Assembly: GCA_964470285.1 (NCBI GenBank)
Contig: CAYYBZ010000134.1
Location: 567-6,300, forward strand
Length of the DNA stretch: 5,734 nucleotides
Direction: 5' to 3'
DNA from: CAYYBZ01 sp964470285 [NCBI: uncultured Oligoflexia bacterium]
GTDB taxonomy: Bacteria; Bdellovibrionota_G; CAYYBZ01
This document shows positions 1 to 5,722 of the stretch, piece by piece (the stretch's first letter is position 1; the number at the start of each line of letters is the position of its first letter). A program made the position numbers and the translations under genes. The notes beneath the pieces were generated by a model. It ran no database searches. It saw only the letters and a list, made by a program, of their open reading frames with translations, and had not been told where the DNA came from.

Positions 1-2147
1 GTTATGTACAGTTGTTTATTTTTGATAACAAAATCAGAGTGAAAGCTTATCTGTTTTTCGCTGATTTCTTTTTGAATATCATCAGCAAGAATGAGGTTTT
101 CTCCCTTCATTGAATAAAACTTCTCACTTGGTGCGGGAACTCCCTTACTAAAGGCAATTTTCAATGTAGGGACCTTCATTTTATAGATAATAGGCTCAAA
201 ACGTTCAACTGTTCCGTAGTATAGTTTTGAATTATCCCGCCATTTTGGAGTAAATGCAGCTACTTTGGCATCTGTCGCCTGTACTATTTTTGAATTCTCA
301 ATATCATAGAAAAACAGATTAAAAACATCGTCTTTATCTCCGACAAAAACAATTTTTGACCCGTCCGGAGAGATTTCAGGGTCAAGGTCCGAGTATTCTG
401 TGTCGGTTAATTTTTTGAAAACTTTGGTTTCAGTATTATAAGAATACAGGTTGTAGTTATATCTGCTCTTTTTGTTTATTCTTTCCTCTTCTTTTGAAAA
501 AACCAGTATTTTCTTCTCATCAGAATAGTCAAGCCCTCTGTAATAACTCTTATCATTTGTAATTTTTTCAAGTTTGTGGCTTTTTCTATTATATATGTAT
601 ATTCCTGAATAACTATTCTCAAAGCCTACGAAAGCAATTCTTGAACCATCTAGAAATACGGGATCGTAAATTGGGGATATATTTTTGAAATTTATCTTCT
701 CGCTTTCTCCCAGTATAATTTGGCCCCTTCTTGAATTATAAGAAAAGTCTCTTATTCTAATTTCGTCAAAGCCGGTTCCCTGAATACTAAACATTACCGA
801 TGATTCATTGATATCGGCTCTACTTTTAAGGGTATGCAAAGATTCGCTTTTCATTTCTGAATCGCTAACGAATCTTTTTTTGATTAAGCCGCGTTTAATA
901 TCTATATGGTTAAGGAAAAGCTCAAACTTGCCGTTTTTGTATCTGCCTGATACAAAATAATCCCCTCTAGCCGCCAGAAGTTTTCCTTTGTCTACTTTTT
1001 TGGCGCTGTCCAGTTCATCATTTTTTAATCCGAGTTTGCCGTACTTGGAGTTAAGCTTTGAAAAAATCCTTGAATCAAGCTCTTTCAAACTTATTCCCAA
1101 AGTGGCTTTAATATTGTCATCAAACCTTAAACTCCTGGAATTATTGAATATATTGCGTATAGATTCTTCTCCGAAATTATCAATAATATAGTTTGCGATG
1201 TAATTACCTTCCTTATACATCAGCCATGTTCCTCTAATTCTCCACAAATCGGGAATATGGAACATAAAATTGTTAAAATATGCATCCCTTATGACTGTTT
1301 CGGCACTGGCATCCCATTTTATTGAATTCATCTCGGAAGTACCTTCTATGAACCATAAAGGGAGATACTTAGGTTTTTTGGCCACGTGATAGATGTGAGT
1401 ACCTTCATGCCGGGCTACATGCTCGAAAGTAGTTTTATCACCCTCGAATGGGAATATAAGCCTTTTCCACGAGATTAACTCGGTAAATCCCCCTAAGGTT
1501 TCCGGAACCAGATAAGGGACGGTGTGTGTCTGAGAGAAATCCGAACGCGTTCTATATAATATAATAGGAATTTTCTTCTCAATTCTGTTATCAACCCCGA
1601 AGAGCCTGGAATTATTATCATGATAAGATTCAAATATTCTTACAAGCGGGTTTAAAAGATCATTTTCTTCACCGTAATAGTAGAAGTTAAAGTGCTGGGA
1701 TTCATACATTTTCCAGTCAAATTTTTTGAATTGCGGTTTTTTTTGTCCCCAGAACTGATAAGGAAGAAACTCTACGCGCTTTTCTTTACCTGAAATAGGA
1801 AATATAAAATTAATAAACTGATTTGTAATGGATTGAACTCCGGACATATAAGACGGATAAAGCATTGAATCATTTAGATTTATCGTCTGAAATGAATTTC
1901 CGCCGAGCGGTAAATAAATATTTATCAGTGCCGAACGCATAGATATATTTTTAATATCTTCAGACGAAAGCTTTTCATCAGCCATCGCGTTTTTAAAACT
2001 GTTAACTGAAAAACCTGATAATATGGAAACAGCAATAAATAAAAATGAAGAAAATATCAGAACCGACAATCTGGATTTACGGTTTTGGCAAGAGCAGCTA
2101 TTTTGCTTAGTAATTCTCAAATTAAAAAAATTACCTGTCGAGTTCAT
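1..2147 (-). CDS. Exported HExxH metallopeptidase (peptidase MA-like) fused to a TolB/PD40-type beta-propeller; C-terminus beyond the left edge
   Basis: An uninterrupted minus-strand frame runs from ATG at 2147 off the left edge (715 full codons, no stop). Residues 1-26 are basic and contain Cys18 and Cys20. Residues 27-48 are hydrophobic and form a signal anchor or signal peptide. A gluzincin-like domain follows from about 145 (W145, then a HFNFYYYG strand) to about 340. It has HEGTH at 247-251 (zinc ligands H247 and H251, catalytic E248) and WFIEGTSE at 265-272, where E268 is the likely third zinc ligand. From about 380 onward come beta-propeller repeats, including DPVFLDGSRIAF near 495 and the PD40/TolB hallmark SPDG at 593-596. 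Such peptidase MA plus propeller proteins are known as exported bacterial proteins of mostly undefined substrate. The start overlaps the VKOR-DsbA stop by 17 bases and has no clear Shine-Dalgarno site, which suggests translational coupling. The next Met (codon 55) would remove the export signal. No cysteine occurs after residue 20. Fold calls are confident; the biological role is unknown. Confidence 0.85.
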   Translation of the reverse strand, partial: MNSTGNFFNLRITKQNSCSCQNRKSRLSVLIFSSFLFIAVSILSGFSVNSFKNAMADEKLSSEDIKNISMRSALINIYLPLGGNSFQTINLNDSMLYPSYMSGVQSITNQFINFIFPISGKEKRVEFLPYQFWGQKKPQFKKFDWKMYESQHFNFYYYGEENDLLNPLVRIFESYHDNNSRLFGVDNRIEKKIPIILYRTRSDFSQTHTVPYLVPETLGGFTELISWKRLIFPFEGDKTTFEHVARHEGTHIYHVAKKPKYLPLWFIEGTSEMNSIKWDASAETVIRDAYFNNFMFHIPDLWRIRGTWLMYKEGNYIANYIIDNFGEESIRNIFNNSRSLRFDDNIKATLGISLKELDSRIFSKLNSKYGKLGLKNDELDSAKKVDKGKLLAARGDYFVSGRYKNGKFELFLNHIDIKRGLIKKRFVSDSEMKSESLHTLKSRADINESSVMFSIQGTGFDEIRIRDFSYNSRRGQIILGESEKINFKNISPIYDPVFLDGSRIAFVGFENSYSGIYIYNRKSHKLEKITNDKSYYRGLDYSDEKKILVFSKEEERINKKSRYNYNLYSYNTETKVFKKLTDTEYSDLDPEISPDGSKIVFVGDKDDVFNLFFYDIENSKIVQATDAKVAAFTPKWRDNSKLYYGTVERFEPIIYKMKVPTLKIAFSKGVPAPSEKFYSMKGENLILADDIQKEISEKQISFHSDFVIKNKQLYI
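2131..2147 (-). other. 17-base gene overlap: VKOR-DsbA stop and peptidase-propeller start
   Basis: The ATG of the peptidase-propeller gene (2147-2145) lies upstream of the TAA of the VKOR-DsbA gene (2133-2131) in a different frame. No purine-rich Shine-Dalgarno sequence stands at the usual distance, so the second gene is probably translated by ribosomes terminating on the first. This supports a single operon and is the main argument for the chosen start. Confidence 0.7.
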
Positions 2148-3348
2148 ATCTTATTATTATCTGAAAGATTTCAGGAGGCTTCAGACCGCGTATCTGTCTT
2201 CCGTTTATAATAAAAGTCGGGGTAGCTTTTACTCCAAATTTTTCAGCATCTTCAATCTCTTTTCTGATAATCTCTTGGGCATAAGGCGAATCAAGGCATT
2301 TACCAAATTCTTCTTTCGTAAAACCCATTTTTTGCGCAAAATTGAGTATTTTTCTTCTTGATATAGACTTTGAATTTTCAAACAGATAGTCGTGAAATTC
2401 CCACAATTTTCCCTTTGAGTCCGCACATATGGCTGCTTTACTCATCAAACAGGCATCTGGATGGTATGAACTTGACACTTTAGGGTTGCACGAGTTATCA
2501 AGAGGATAGTTTTTAAAGACCAGCTCGACCTGATTCTTATATTGAGCAAGAAGCGTTTTTAGTAAAAATGCCGCTCTTCTGCAAAAAGGACACTGAAAAT
2601 CCGAAAATTCAATTATCTTTACTTTTGCATCCTTTTTTCCCCAGCTTGAAGTTGTTTGAGATACAGTAAAATCATATGCCGGCTGTTTATCCCAGTTTTC
2701 AATAATTCTGCTTTTTGAGTATTTTCCTGTTCTTGTATTTTTCTTAAAATAATTTGTTCCTGCCCAAAGTCCTCCCAAAGCTCCCAGGACAAAAACAGAT
2801 ATGAAGATTGTCGCGGCTATCGAATTCTTATCACTTTTACCAATAAAAAAACCTCCCACTGCTTTCAATATTTGCTTAAAAAACAATTTGACCGTGAGTA
2901 TAGGATTCTCTTTGAGGTCAATATAACAAAACAAAATAATTGCAAGATTAAGAATGTAAGTAACGCAACATAAAAGACAAAATGCTTTTATTACAAAAAT
3001 CGAAATATAGGCAAAGTAAAGACTCATTAAAAAGCTTGTTAAGCCATATATATAAATCCATCTTTTAAGAATAAGTTTTAATTTTGAACCGAGAAAAAAG
3101 ATTAAAAGTGAAAAAATGAAAAATACAGAATAAAAGGTTAGTCCCCATATTGAATTTCTAATGCCAAGAAAGGTAGAGTATTCACTCATACTTGAGGCAT
3201 CGCAATTTACAAACTCCGAAACATTACAAAAGCTTGGGACCTCTCTTCTACCGCCCCAAAGATCGGTATCAATTTTCAGCAATTTAATGGTATCGACTAT
3301 TCCAGCGAACAGCAATATGGAAATTATATATGGAATTACCCTTTTCAT
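2131..3348 (-). CDS. VKOR-DsbA fusion: vitamin K epoxide reductase-family membrane oxidoreductase with a periplasmic thiol oxidase domain
   Basis: The 405-aa protein carries a complete disulfide-forming pathway in one chain. The N-terminal VKOR domain (about 1-145) has four predicted membrane helices (about 4-24, 67-87, 93-118, 121-142). It has the loop cysteines C41 and C49, eight residues apart as in the VKOR family, and the quinone-side CxxC motif C124-L-L-C127. A fifth helix (about 177-198) leads into a DsbA/thioredoxin-4 domain (about 222-402) with the active site C253-P-F-C256 and the cis-proline at P377 (TPT). In the family, the DsbA domain oxidises exported proteins and VKOR passes the electrons to a membrane quinone, replacing DsbB. 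All required cysteines are present, so the enzyme should be active. Extra cysteines are C128, C287, C300, C308 and C351; C287/C300 may form a structural disulfide. The ATG has no strong Shine-Dalgarno site but lies about 25 bases after a predicted transcription start. It is the first gene of the minus-strand operon. Confidence 0.95.
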   Translation of the reverse strand: MKRVIPYIISILLFAGIVDTIKLLKIDTDLWGGRREVPSFCNVSEFVNCDASSMSEYSTFLGIRNSIWGLTFYSVFFIFSLLIFFLGSKLKLILKRWIYIYGLTSFLMSLYFAYISIFVIKAFCLLCCVTYILNLAIILFCYIDLKENPILTVKLFFKQILKAVGGFFIGKSDKNSIAATIFISVFVLGALGGLWAGTNYFKKNTRTGKYSKSRIIENWDKQPAYDFTVSQTTSSWGKKDAKVKIIEFSDFQCPFCRRAAFLLKTLLAQYKNQVELVFKNYPLDNSCNPKVSSSYHPDACLMSKAAICADSKGKLWEFHDYLFENSKSISRRKILNFAQKMGFTKEEFGKCLDSPYAQEIIRKEIEDAEKFGVKATPTFIINGRQIRGLKPPEIFQIIIRYELDR

Positions 3349-3380
3349 TGTTTACGATATAATTCTGATTTTAACACGTT

Positions 3381-3409
3381 ATTTTACACCTTAAAAAAAG
3401 TTATGTCTA
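3381..3409 (-). promoter_or_regulatory. Sigma70-like promoter of the VKOR-DsbA operon
   Basis: Read on the minus strand there is TAGACA (3409-3404; one mismatch to TTGACA), a 17-base spacer and TAAAAT (3386-3381; one mismatch to TATAAT). Transcription would start near 3374, leaving a leader of about 25 bases before the ATG at 3348. Spacing and both hexamers are good, but in AT-rich DNA such matches also occur by chance. Confidence 0.5.
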
Positions 3410-3535
3410 GCCATAAGCTAAAGATATTTTTAGGTTATTTGGTATTTGAACAAGAATCATGCATTGTAGAATTTTCAGATTACCCGTTGATTCTGCGAAT
3501 TCACTTAAAAACTTTCGCTTAAAAAATCATTCTCA

Positions 3536-3557
3536 TTTTTTTAATCTGTTAAAAAAA
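3536..3557. repeat. AT-only inverted repeat beside the DnaA boxes
   Basis: The arms TTTTTTTAA (3536-3544) and TTAAAAAAA (3549-3557) are perfect complements around the 4-base centre TCTG. The element lies 10 bases from the first DnaA box. With no G or C in the stem, and divergent genes on both sides, it does not fit a normal terminator. It could be an easily melted element, or simply AT-rich sequence that is palindromic by chance. Confidence 0.5.
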
Positions 3558-3566
3558 CATTCACCC

Positions 3567-3575
3567 TTATCCACA
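3567..3575 (+). promoter_or_regulatory. DnaA box 1 (consensus TTATCCACA)
   Basis: The site is an exact match to the high-affinity DnaA box TTATCCACA on the plus strand. It faces the two boxes that follow on the opposite strand. Confidence 0.6.
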
Positions 3576-3580
3576 ATTTT

Positions 3581-3589
3581 TGTTGATAA
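3581..3589 (-). promoter_or_regulatory. DnaA box 2 (one mismatch)
   Basis: The plus strand reads TGTTGATAA, whose complement TTATCAACA differs from TTATCCACA at one position. It is likely a lower-affinity site and gains credibility from lying between two exact boxes. Confidence 0.45.
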
Positions 3590-3592
3590 GTA

Positions 3593-3601
3593 TGTGAATA
3601 A
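3593..3601 (-). promoter_or_regulatory. DnaA box 3 (exact TTATNCACA)
   Basis: The plus strand reads TGTGAATAA, whose complement TTATTCACA matches the consensus TTATNCACA exactly. It starts 12 bases after box 2 and has the same orientation. Confidence 0.55.
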
Positions 3602-3695
3602 AACCTGGAATCCAAACAATACTCTAATAATTCATGCATGTTGAGCAAATTGCACAATTATTAATCAAATTTAAAAATAACGTTACAGCCTTTAA

Positions 3696-3719
3696 CAATA
3701 TTTTTTTTAATTAATATTG
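3696..3719. repeat. Small AT-rich dyad upstream of the TPR operon
   Basis: CAATATT (3696-3702) and AATATTG (3713-3719) are perfect complements around a 10-base T/A spacer. The position, about 75 bases upstream of the first TPR start and at the end of the AT-rich stretch, would suit a regulator site or part of an unwinding element. No specific regulator can be named. Confidence 0.35.
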
Positions 3720-3783
3720 GCACAAAAATGCCTTTACAAAAACAACCAAACAAATTAGCTTTTTTCTTTAATTTATTTAAACC

Positions 3784-3787
3784 GGAG
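3784..3787 (+). promoter_or_regulatory. Ribosome binding site that sets the first TPR start
   Basis: GGAG lies 6 bases before the ATG at 3794. The in-frame ATG at 3728 has no comparable site, so 3794 is the preferred start. That start also places the signal peptide directly at the N-terminus. Confidence 0.65.
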
Positions 3788-3793
3788 TTAATA

Positions 3794-4645
3794 ATGCTTA
3801 AGTTTTCAAAAGTTGCCCTCTATTTTGCAATATTTTCCTTCTCTCTCACTTTACCTCTTAGAGCACAGGACAAAAAAGACTCAGAGATAAATAAAACTCA
3901 AGAGGAAACAATAAATACACCTCGCACAAGAGCAGAAAAAGTTGATCTGAATAAAATTGATAAGGATGTAAGTAAAAACGTCGGTGAAATCCTTTCCGAA
4001 ACCGAAATGAAAGAAAAAGAGAAAAGATTATTGGCAGAATTAAAGAAAGATGAAAAAAACTTAGATAAACTATATGAAATTGGGAGTTTTTATTTTCCAT
4101 ACGCAGTTAAATACGACATGCTTCATCTTTGGGGTGATAAAGAAAATGAGGAGATATACGAAGAAAAAGTTAAACACTTTTCTTTGAAAGCGATTAAATA
4201 TTTCAAAAAATATGTGAAGATTGACAAGACAAATTCCAAGGCCTATTCAAAACTCTGCCAGTCACTGGGTATAAGAATGAGAAACGGAAGCTTCTGGCTG
4301 ATATTCGGGAATCTTGGAAAGTTCAATAAAACTCTTGATATGGCACTTAAGTTAAACCCAAACGAATTTGAAGCCCTTATAACTGATGCCTACAGAACCC
4401 TTTACACGCCCAGCCTTATCAAAAACAGAAAAGAATTGGCAAAAAAGCAGTTTGAAGCTCTATTAAAAAAACATCCCAACAATCCCCACGTATTAAAAGG
4501 TCTGGCGATAACCTATCAGAGAATGGATAAGTTTGAAACAGCCCTTAAATATATTGAACAAACACTGAAACTGGCCCCTGAAGATCTCGAAGCTATCGGT
4601 ATAAAAAAACAAATTGTTGAAGAAATTGAAAAGGCCAAGGAATAA
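3794..4645 (+). CDS. Exported TPR-repeat protein, function unknown
   Basis: This 283-aa protein begins with a clear signal peptide: K3 and K6, a hydrophobic core at about 7-22, and a likely cleavage after LRA24. Residues 25-90 are highly charged (lysine and glutamate rich), probably a flexible or coiled-coil linker. From about 90 to 280 there are helical repeats. The clearest TPR is 229-263, with the pattern NPHVLKGLAITYQRMDKFET followed by ALKYI and a closing P262. An earlier repeat ends in LKLNPN at 185-190. The segments 156-176 and 200-212 look like inserted loops between repeats, an arrangement I have seen in bacterial periplasmic TPR proteins. It likely acts as a periplasmic protein-binding scaffold. 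Only one cysteine (C155) is present. An upstream in-frame ATG at 3728 would add 22 residues ahead of the signal peptide and lacks a ribosome binding site. It is the first gene of a two-gene operon. Confidence 0.85.
   Translation: MLKFSKVALYFAIFSFSLTLPLRAQDKKDSEINKTQEETINTPRTRAEKVDLNKIDKDVSKNVGEILSETEMKEKEKRLLAELKKDEKNLDKLYEIGSFYFPYAVKYDMLHLWGDKENEEIYEEKVKHFSLKAIKYFKKYVKIDKTNSKAYSKLCQSLGIRMRNGSFWLIFGNLGKFNKTLDMALKLNPNEFEALITDAYRTLYTPSLIKNRKELAKKQFEALLKKHPNNPHVLKGLAITYQRMDKFETALKYIEQTLKLAPEDLEAIGIKKQIVEEIEKAKE
4637..4641 (+). promoter_or_regulatory. Ribosome binding site of the second TPR gene
   Basis: AAGGA lies 7 bases before the ATG at 4649, inside the last codons of the preceding gene (stop at 4643-4645). 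The 3-base gap and the embedded site indicate co-transcription and probable translational coupling. Confidence 0.7.
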
Positions 4646-4648
4646 AAC

Positions 4649-5722
4649 ATGAAAAAGCTTTCATTCTTAAATACTTTCTTTGGCTCATTAATTATTCTAC
4701 TTTTAACCTTTAATACTGAACTCTATTCAACAGAGAAAGTGCAGATTAAGGTGCCGCATTCATTTGCCGGAGAATCCATTCAAAATATCAAAACTAATAA
4801 TGCAAAAAAAGTCCTTGAATCAATTCAAGAGCAGATAAAAAAGAGTGAAAAATCCTCATCTTTAAAATATCTCGCTAAAGCGTATCTGCTAAACCGCCTT
4901 TCTGAGCATTCATCTGCAATTAAAGCTGCTTTAAAAGCAGGATTTACACCGATAAATGATTTGAAGTTTTATATTCTTGCATCTTCGTATTTTGAAAAGG
5001 GCTTAAGTCAGAAATCCCTTTTGGCTAGATCTGAAGACCTTAGAAAGGCTACCCAATATTTTAACCGCATAATAATGGAATTTGAGAATTCTCCTTTTTA
5101 TGAGAAATCGCTTAAAGAATTTGACAGGTCAAAACTCATGCTGGCACATACTTATTATGAAAACAAAAAAATCTCCAGAGCCATATCTCTTTATAAATCG
5201 ATAATTTTAAGTTATGAAAGTCAACTGTCTCAAGATCAGTTTTGCGGGTTATATCTTAATCTGGGAACCTGCTTTATGCGGAAAAAAAGATATTATGAGG
5301 CGTTTAAAGCTTTTAGCGAGGTTGCATCATATAATCCCATGTATCCCGGACTTAAAGAAAAAGAAAGCGAGCTTTTTGATTTAATCCCTGATAGCGAAGT
5401 GAAGCTTAAAAAACTGGTTAATCCGTCAAATTTCGGCGTTTCAGGTGTTATCTCAACTCCCTTAGATTTAACTAAAGAGGATAAAAGAATTTATAGTCAA
5501 GCCCGGGACTTTTCCCTTGATAATAAACACGAAGAAACGATAGTTATTGCAGGAAAACTACTTTCACTTTATCCGGGATCTGAATATAAAAAAGAAACTT
5601 CCAAGCTTGTCTTAAAAAGTATAAAAAAAATTATTAGTTCTGCCAAGAAATCCATACGATGGGGCTCCCATTATAAAAATAATATATTAACAAAAAATAT
5701 AACTATATTGTACAATGGTTGA
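4649..5722 (+). CDS. Exported TPR-repeat protein, function unknown; atypical C-terminal tail
   Basis: This 357-aa protein starts with a signal peptide (K2-K3, hydrophobic core about 5-21, likely cleavage near 27). Helical TPR-like hairpins follow at about 71-97, 103-142, 158-192 and 198-230, and another near 278-312 with the closing LYPGS. The 158-192 unit (KLMLAHTYYENKKISRAISL) and the 198-230 unit are the most typical. Segment 243-278 is a less regular linker rich in Pro, Val and Ser. C199 and C208 are close enough to form a disulfide, which would fit an oxidised periplasm. Residues from about 335 to the stop stop looking like a TPR helix and resemble translated AT-rich DNA. They also overlap a promoter-like sequence, so the true gene may end earlier or be truncated. 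Exported TPR arrays occur as envelope scaffolds and as N-terminal parts of lytic transglycosylases, but no catalytic domain is present here. Confidence 0.8.
   Translation: MKKLSFLNTFFGSLIILLLTFNTELYSTEKVQIKVPHSFAGESIQNIKTNNAKKVLESIQEQIKKSEKSSSLKYLAKAYLLNRLSEHSSAIKAALKAGFTPINDLKFYILASSYFEKGLSQKSLLARSEDLRKATQYFNRIIMEFENSPFYEKSLKEFDRSKLMLAHTYYENKKISRAISLYKSIILSYESQLSQDQFCGLYLNLGTCFMRKKRYYEAFKAFSEVASYNPMYPGLKEKESELFDLIPDSEVKLKKLVNPSNFGVSGVISTPLDLTKEDKRIYSQARDFSLDNKHEETIVIAGKLLSLYPGSEYKKETSKLVLKSIKKIISSAKKSIRWGSHYKNNILTKNITILYNG
5687..5716 (+). promoter_or_regulatory. Sigma70-like promoter for a gene beyond the right edge
   Basis: TTAACA (5687-5692; one mismatch to TTGACA), an 18-base spacer and TACAAT (5711-5716; one mismatch to TATAAT) form a plausible promoter reading rightward. 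It overlaps the last twelve codons of the second TPR gene. Transcription would start near 5723, so a new transcription unit likely begins just outside the window. Confidence 0.4.

Larger units (their letters stand above)
3536..3719. other. Candidate replication origin (oriC-like) or DnaA-regulated region
   Basis: Three DnaA-box sequences lie within 35 bases, next to an AT-only dyad on the left and a long AT-rich stretch (about 3650-3718) on the right, all in an intergenic region between divergent genes. Bacterial origins combine clustered DnaA boxes with an AT-rich unwinding element. Against this, neither dnaA nor another classical origin-flanking gene is visible, there are only three boxes, and I cannot see a convincing row of DnaA-trio triplets. 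A DnaA-controlled promoter, or an origin of a secondary replicon, would look similar. Confidence 0.4.
3349..3793. other. Divergent AT-rich intergenic region holding both operon promoters and a DnaA-box cluster
   Basis: These 445 bases separate the divergent VKOR-DsbA and TPR operons. I see no credible gene in them. Short open frames at 3459-3644 and 3728-3793 have no ribosome binding site and encode no recognisable sequence. Contents in order: the minus-strand promoter (3381-3409); an 8-base direct repeat CTTAAAAA (3504-3511 and 3518-3525); an AT-only dyad (3536-3557); three DnaA boxes (3567-3601); a palindrome CATGCATG (3633-3640); a strongly AT-rich stretch (about 3650-3718) ending in a dyad; and the leader of the TPR operon. 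A plus-strand promoter is not obvious. The best I can find is GTTACA (3682-3687), 18 bases, then TTTAAT (3706-3711), which is weak. Confidence 0.7.

Noticed and set aside
988-1191. 67-aa plus-strand open frame
   Set aside because: It is antisense to the large peptidase-propeller frame, and its Leu/Ser/Phe-rich composition is typical of an antisense shadow.
1238-1246. One-mismatch DnaA box TTCTCCACA
   Set aside because: It is a lone near-match inside the peptidase coding region with no neighbouring boxes, as expected by chance.
2023-2361. 112-aa plus-strand open frame
   Set aside because: It lies antisense to the well-supported peptidase and VKOR-DsbA genes, including the conserved DsbA domain, and has no recognisable product.
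3161-3394. 77-aa plus-strand open frame overlapping the VKOR start
   Set aside because: It is antisense to the VKOR active-site loop (C41/C49) and continues into the promoter region; there is no ribosome binding site.
3459-3644. 61-aa plus-strand open frame in the intergenic region
   Set aside because: It has no ribosome binding site and no recognisable domain, and it runs straight through the DnaA-box cluster and the AT-only dyad. It is most likely chance.
3728-3793. Longer N-terminus for the first TPR protein (ATG at 3728)
   Set aside because: It would add 22 residues before an otherwise well-formed signal peptide and has no ribosome binding site, whereas the ATG at 3794 follows GGAG at 6 bases.
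3858-4100. 80-aa minus-strand open frame inside the first TPR gene
   Set aside because: It is antisense to the Lys/Glu-rich linker; its Phe/Leu-rich composition simply mirrors those codons.
5659-5671. Small hairpin ATGGG/CCCAT near the end of the second TPR gene, considered as a terminator
   Set aside because: The stem is only 5 base pairs and is followed by A-rich rather than T-rich sequence, and it lies upstream of the stop codon.
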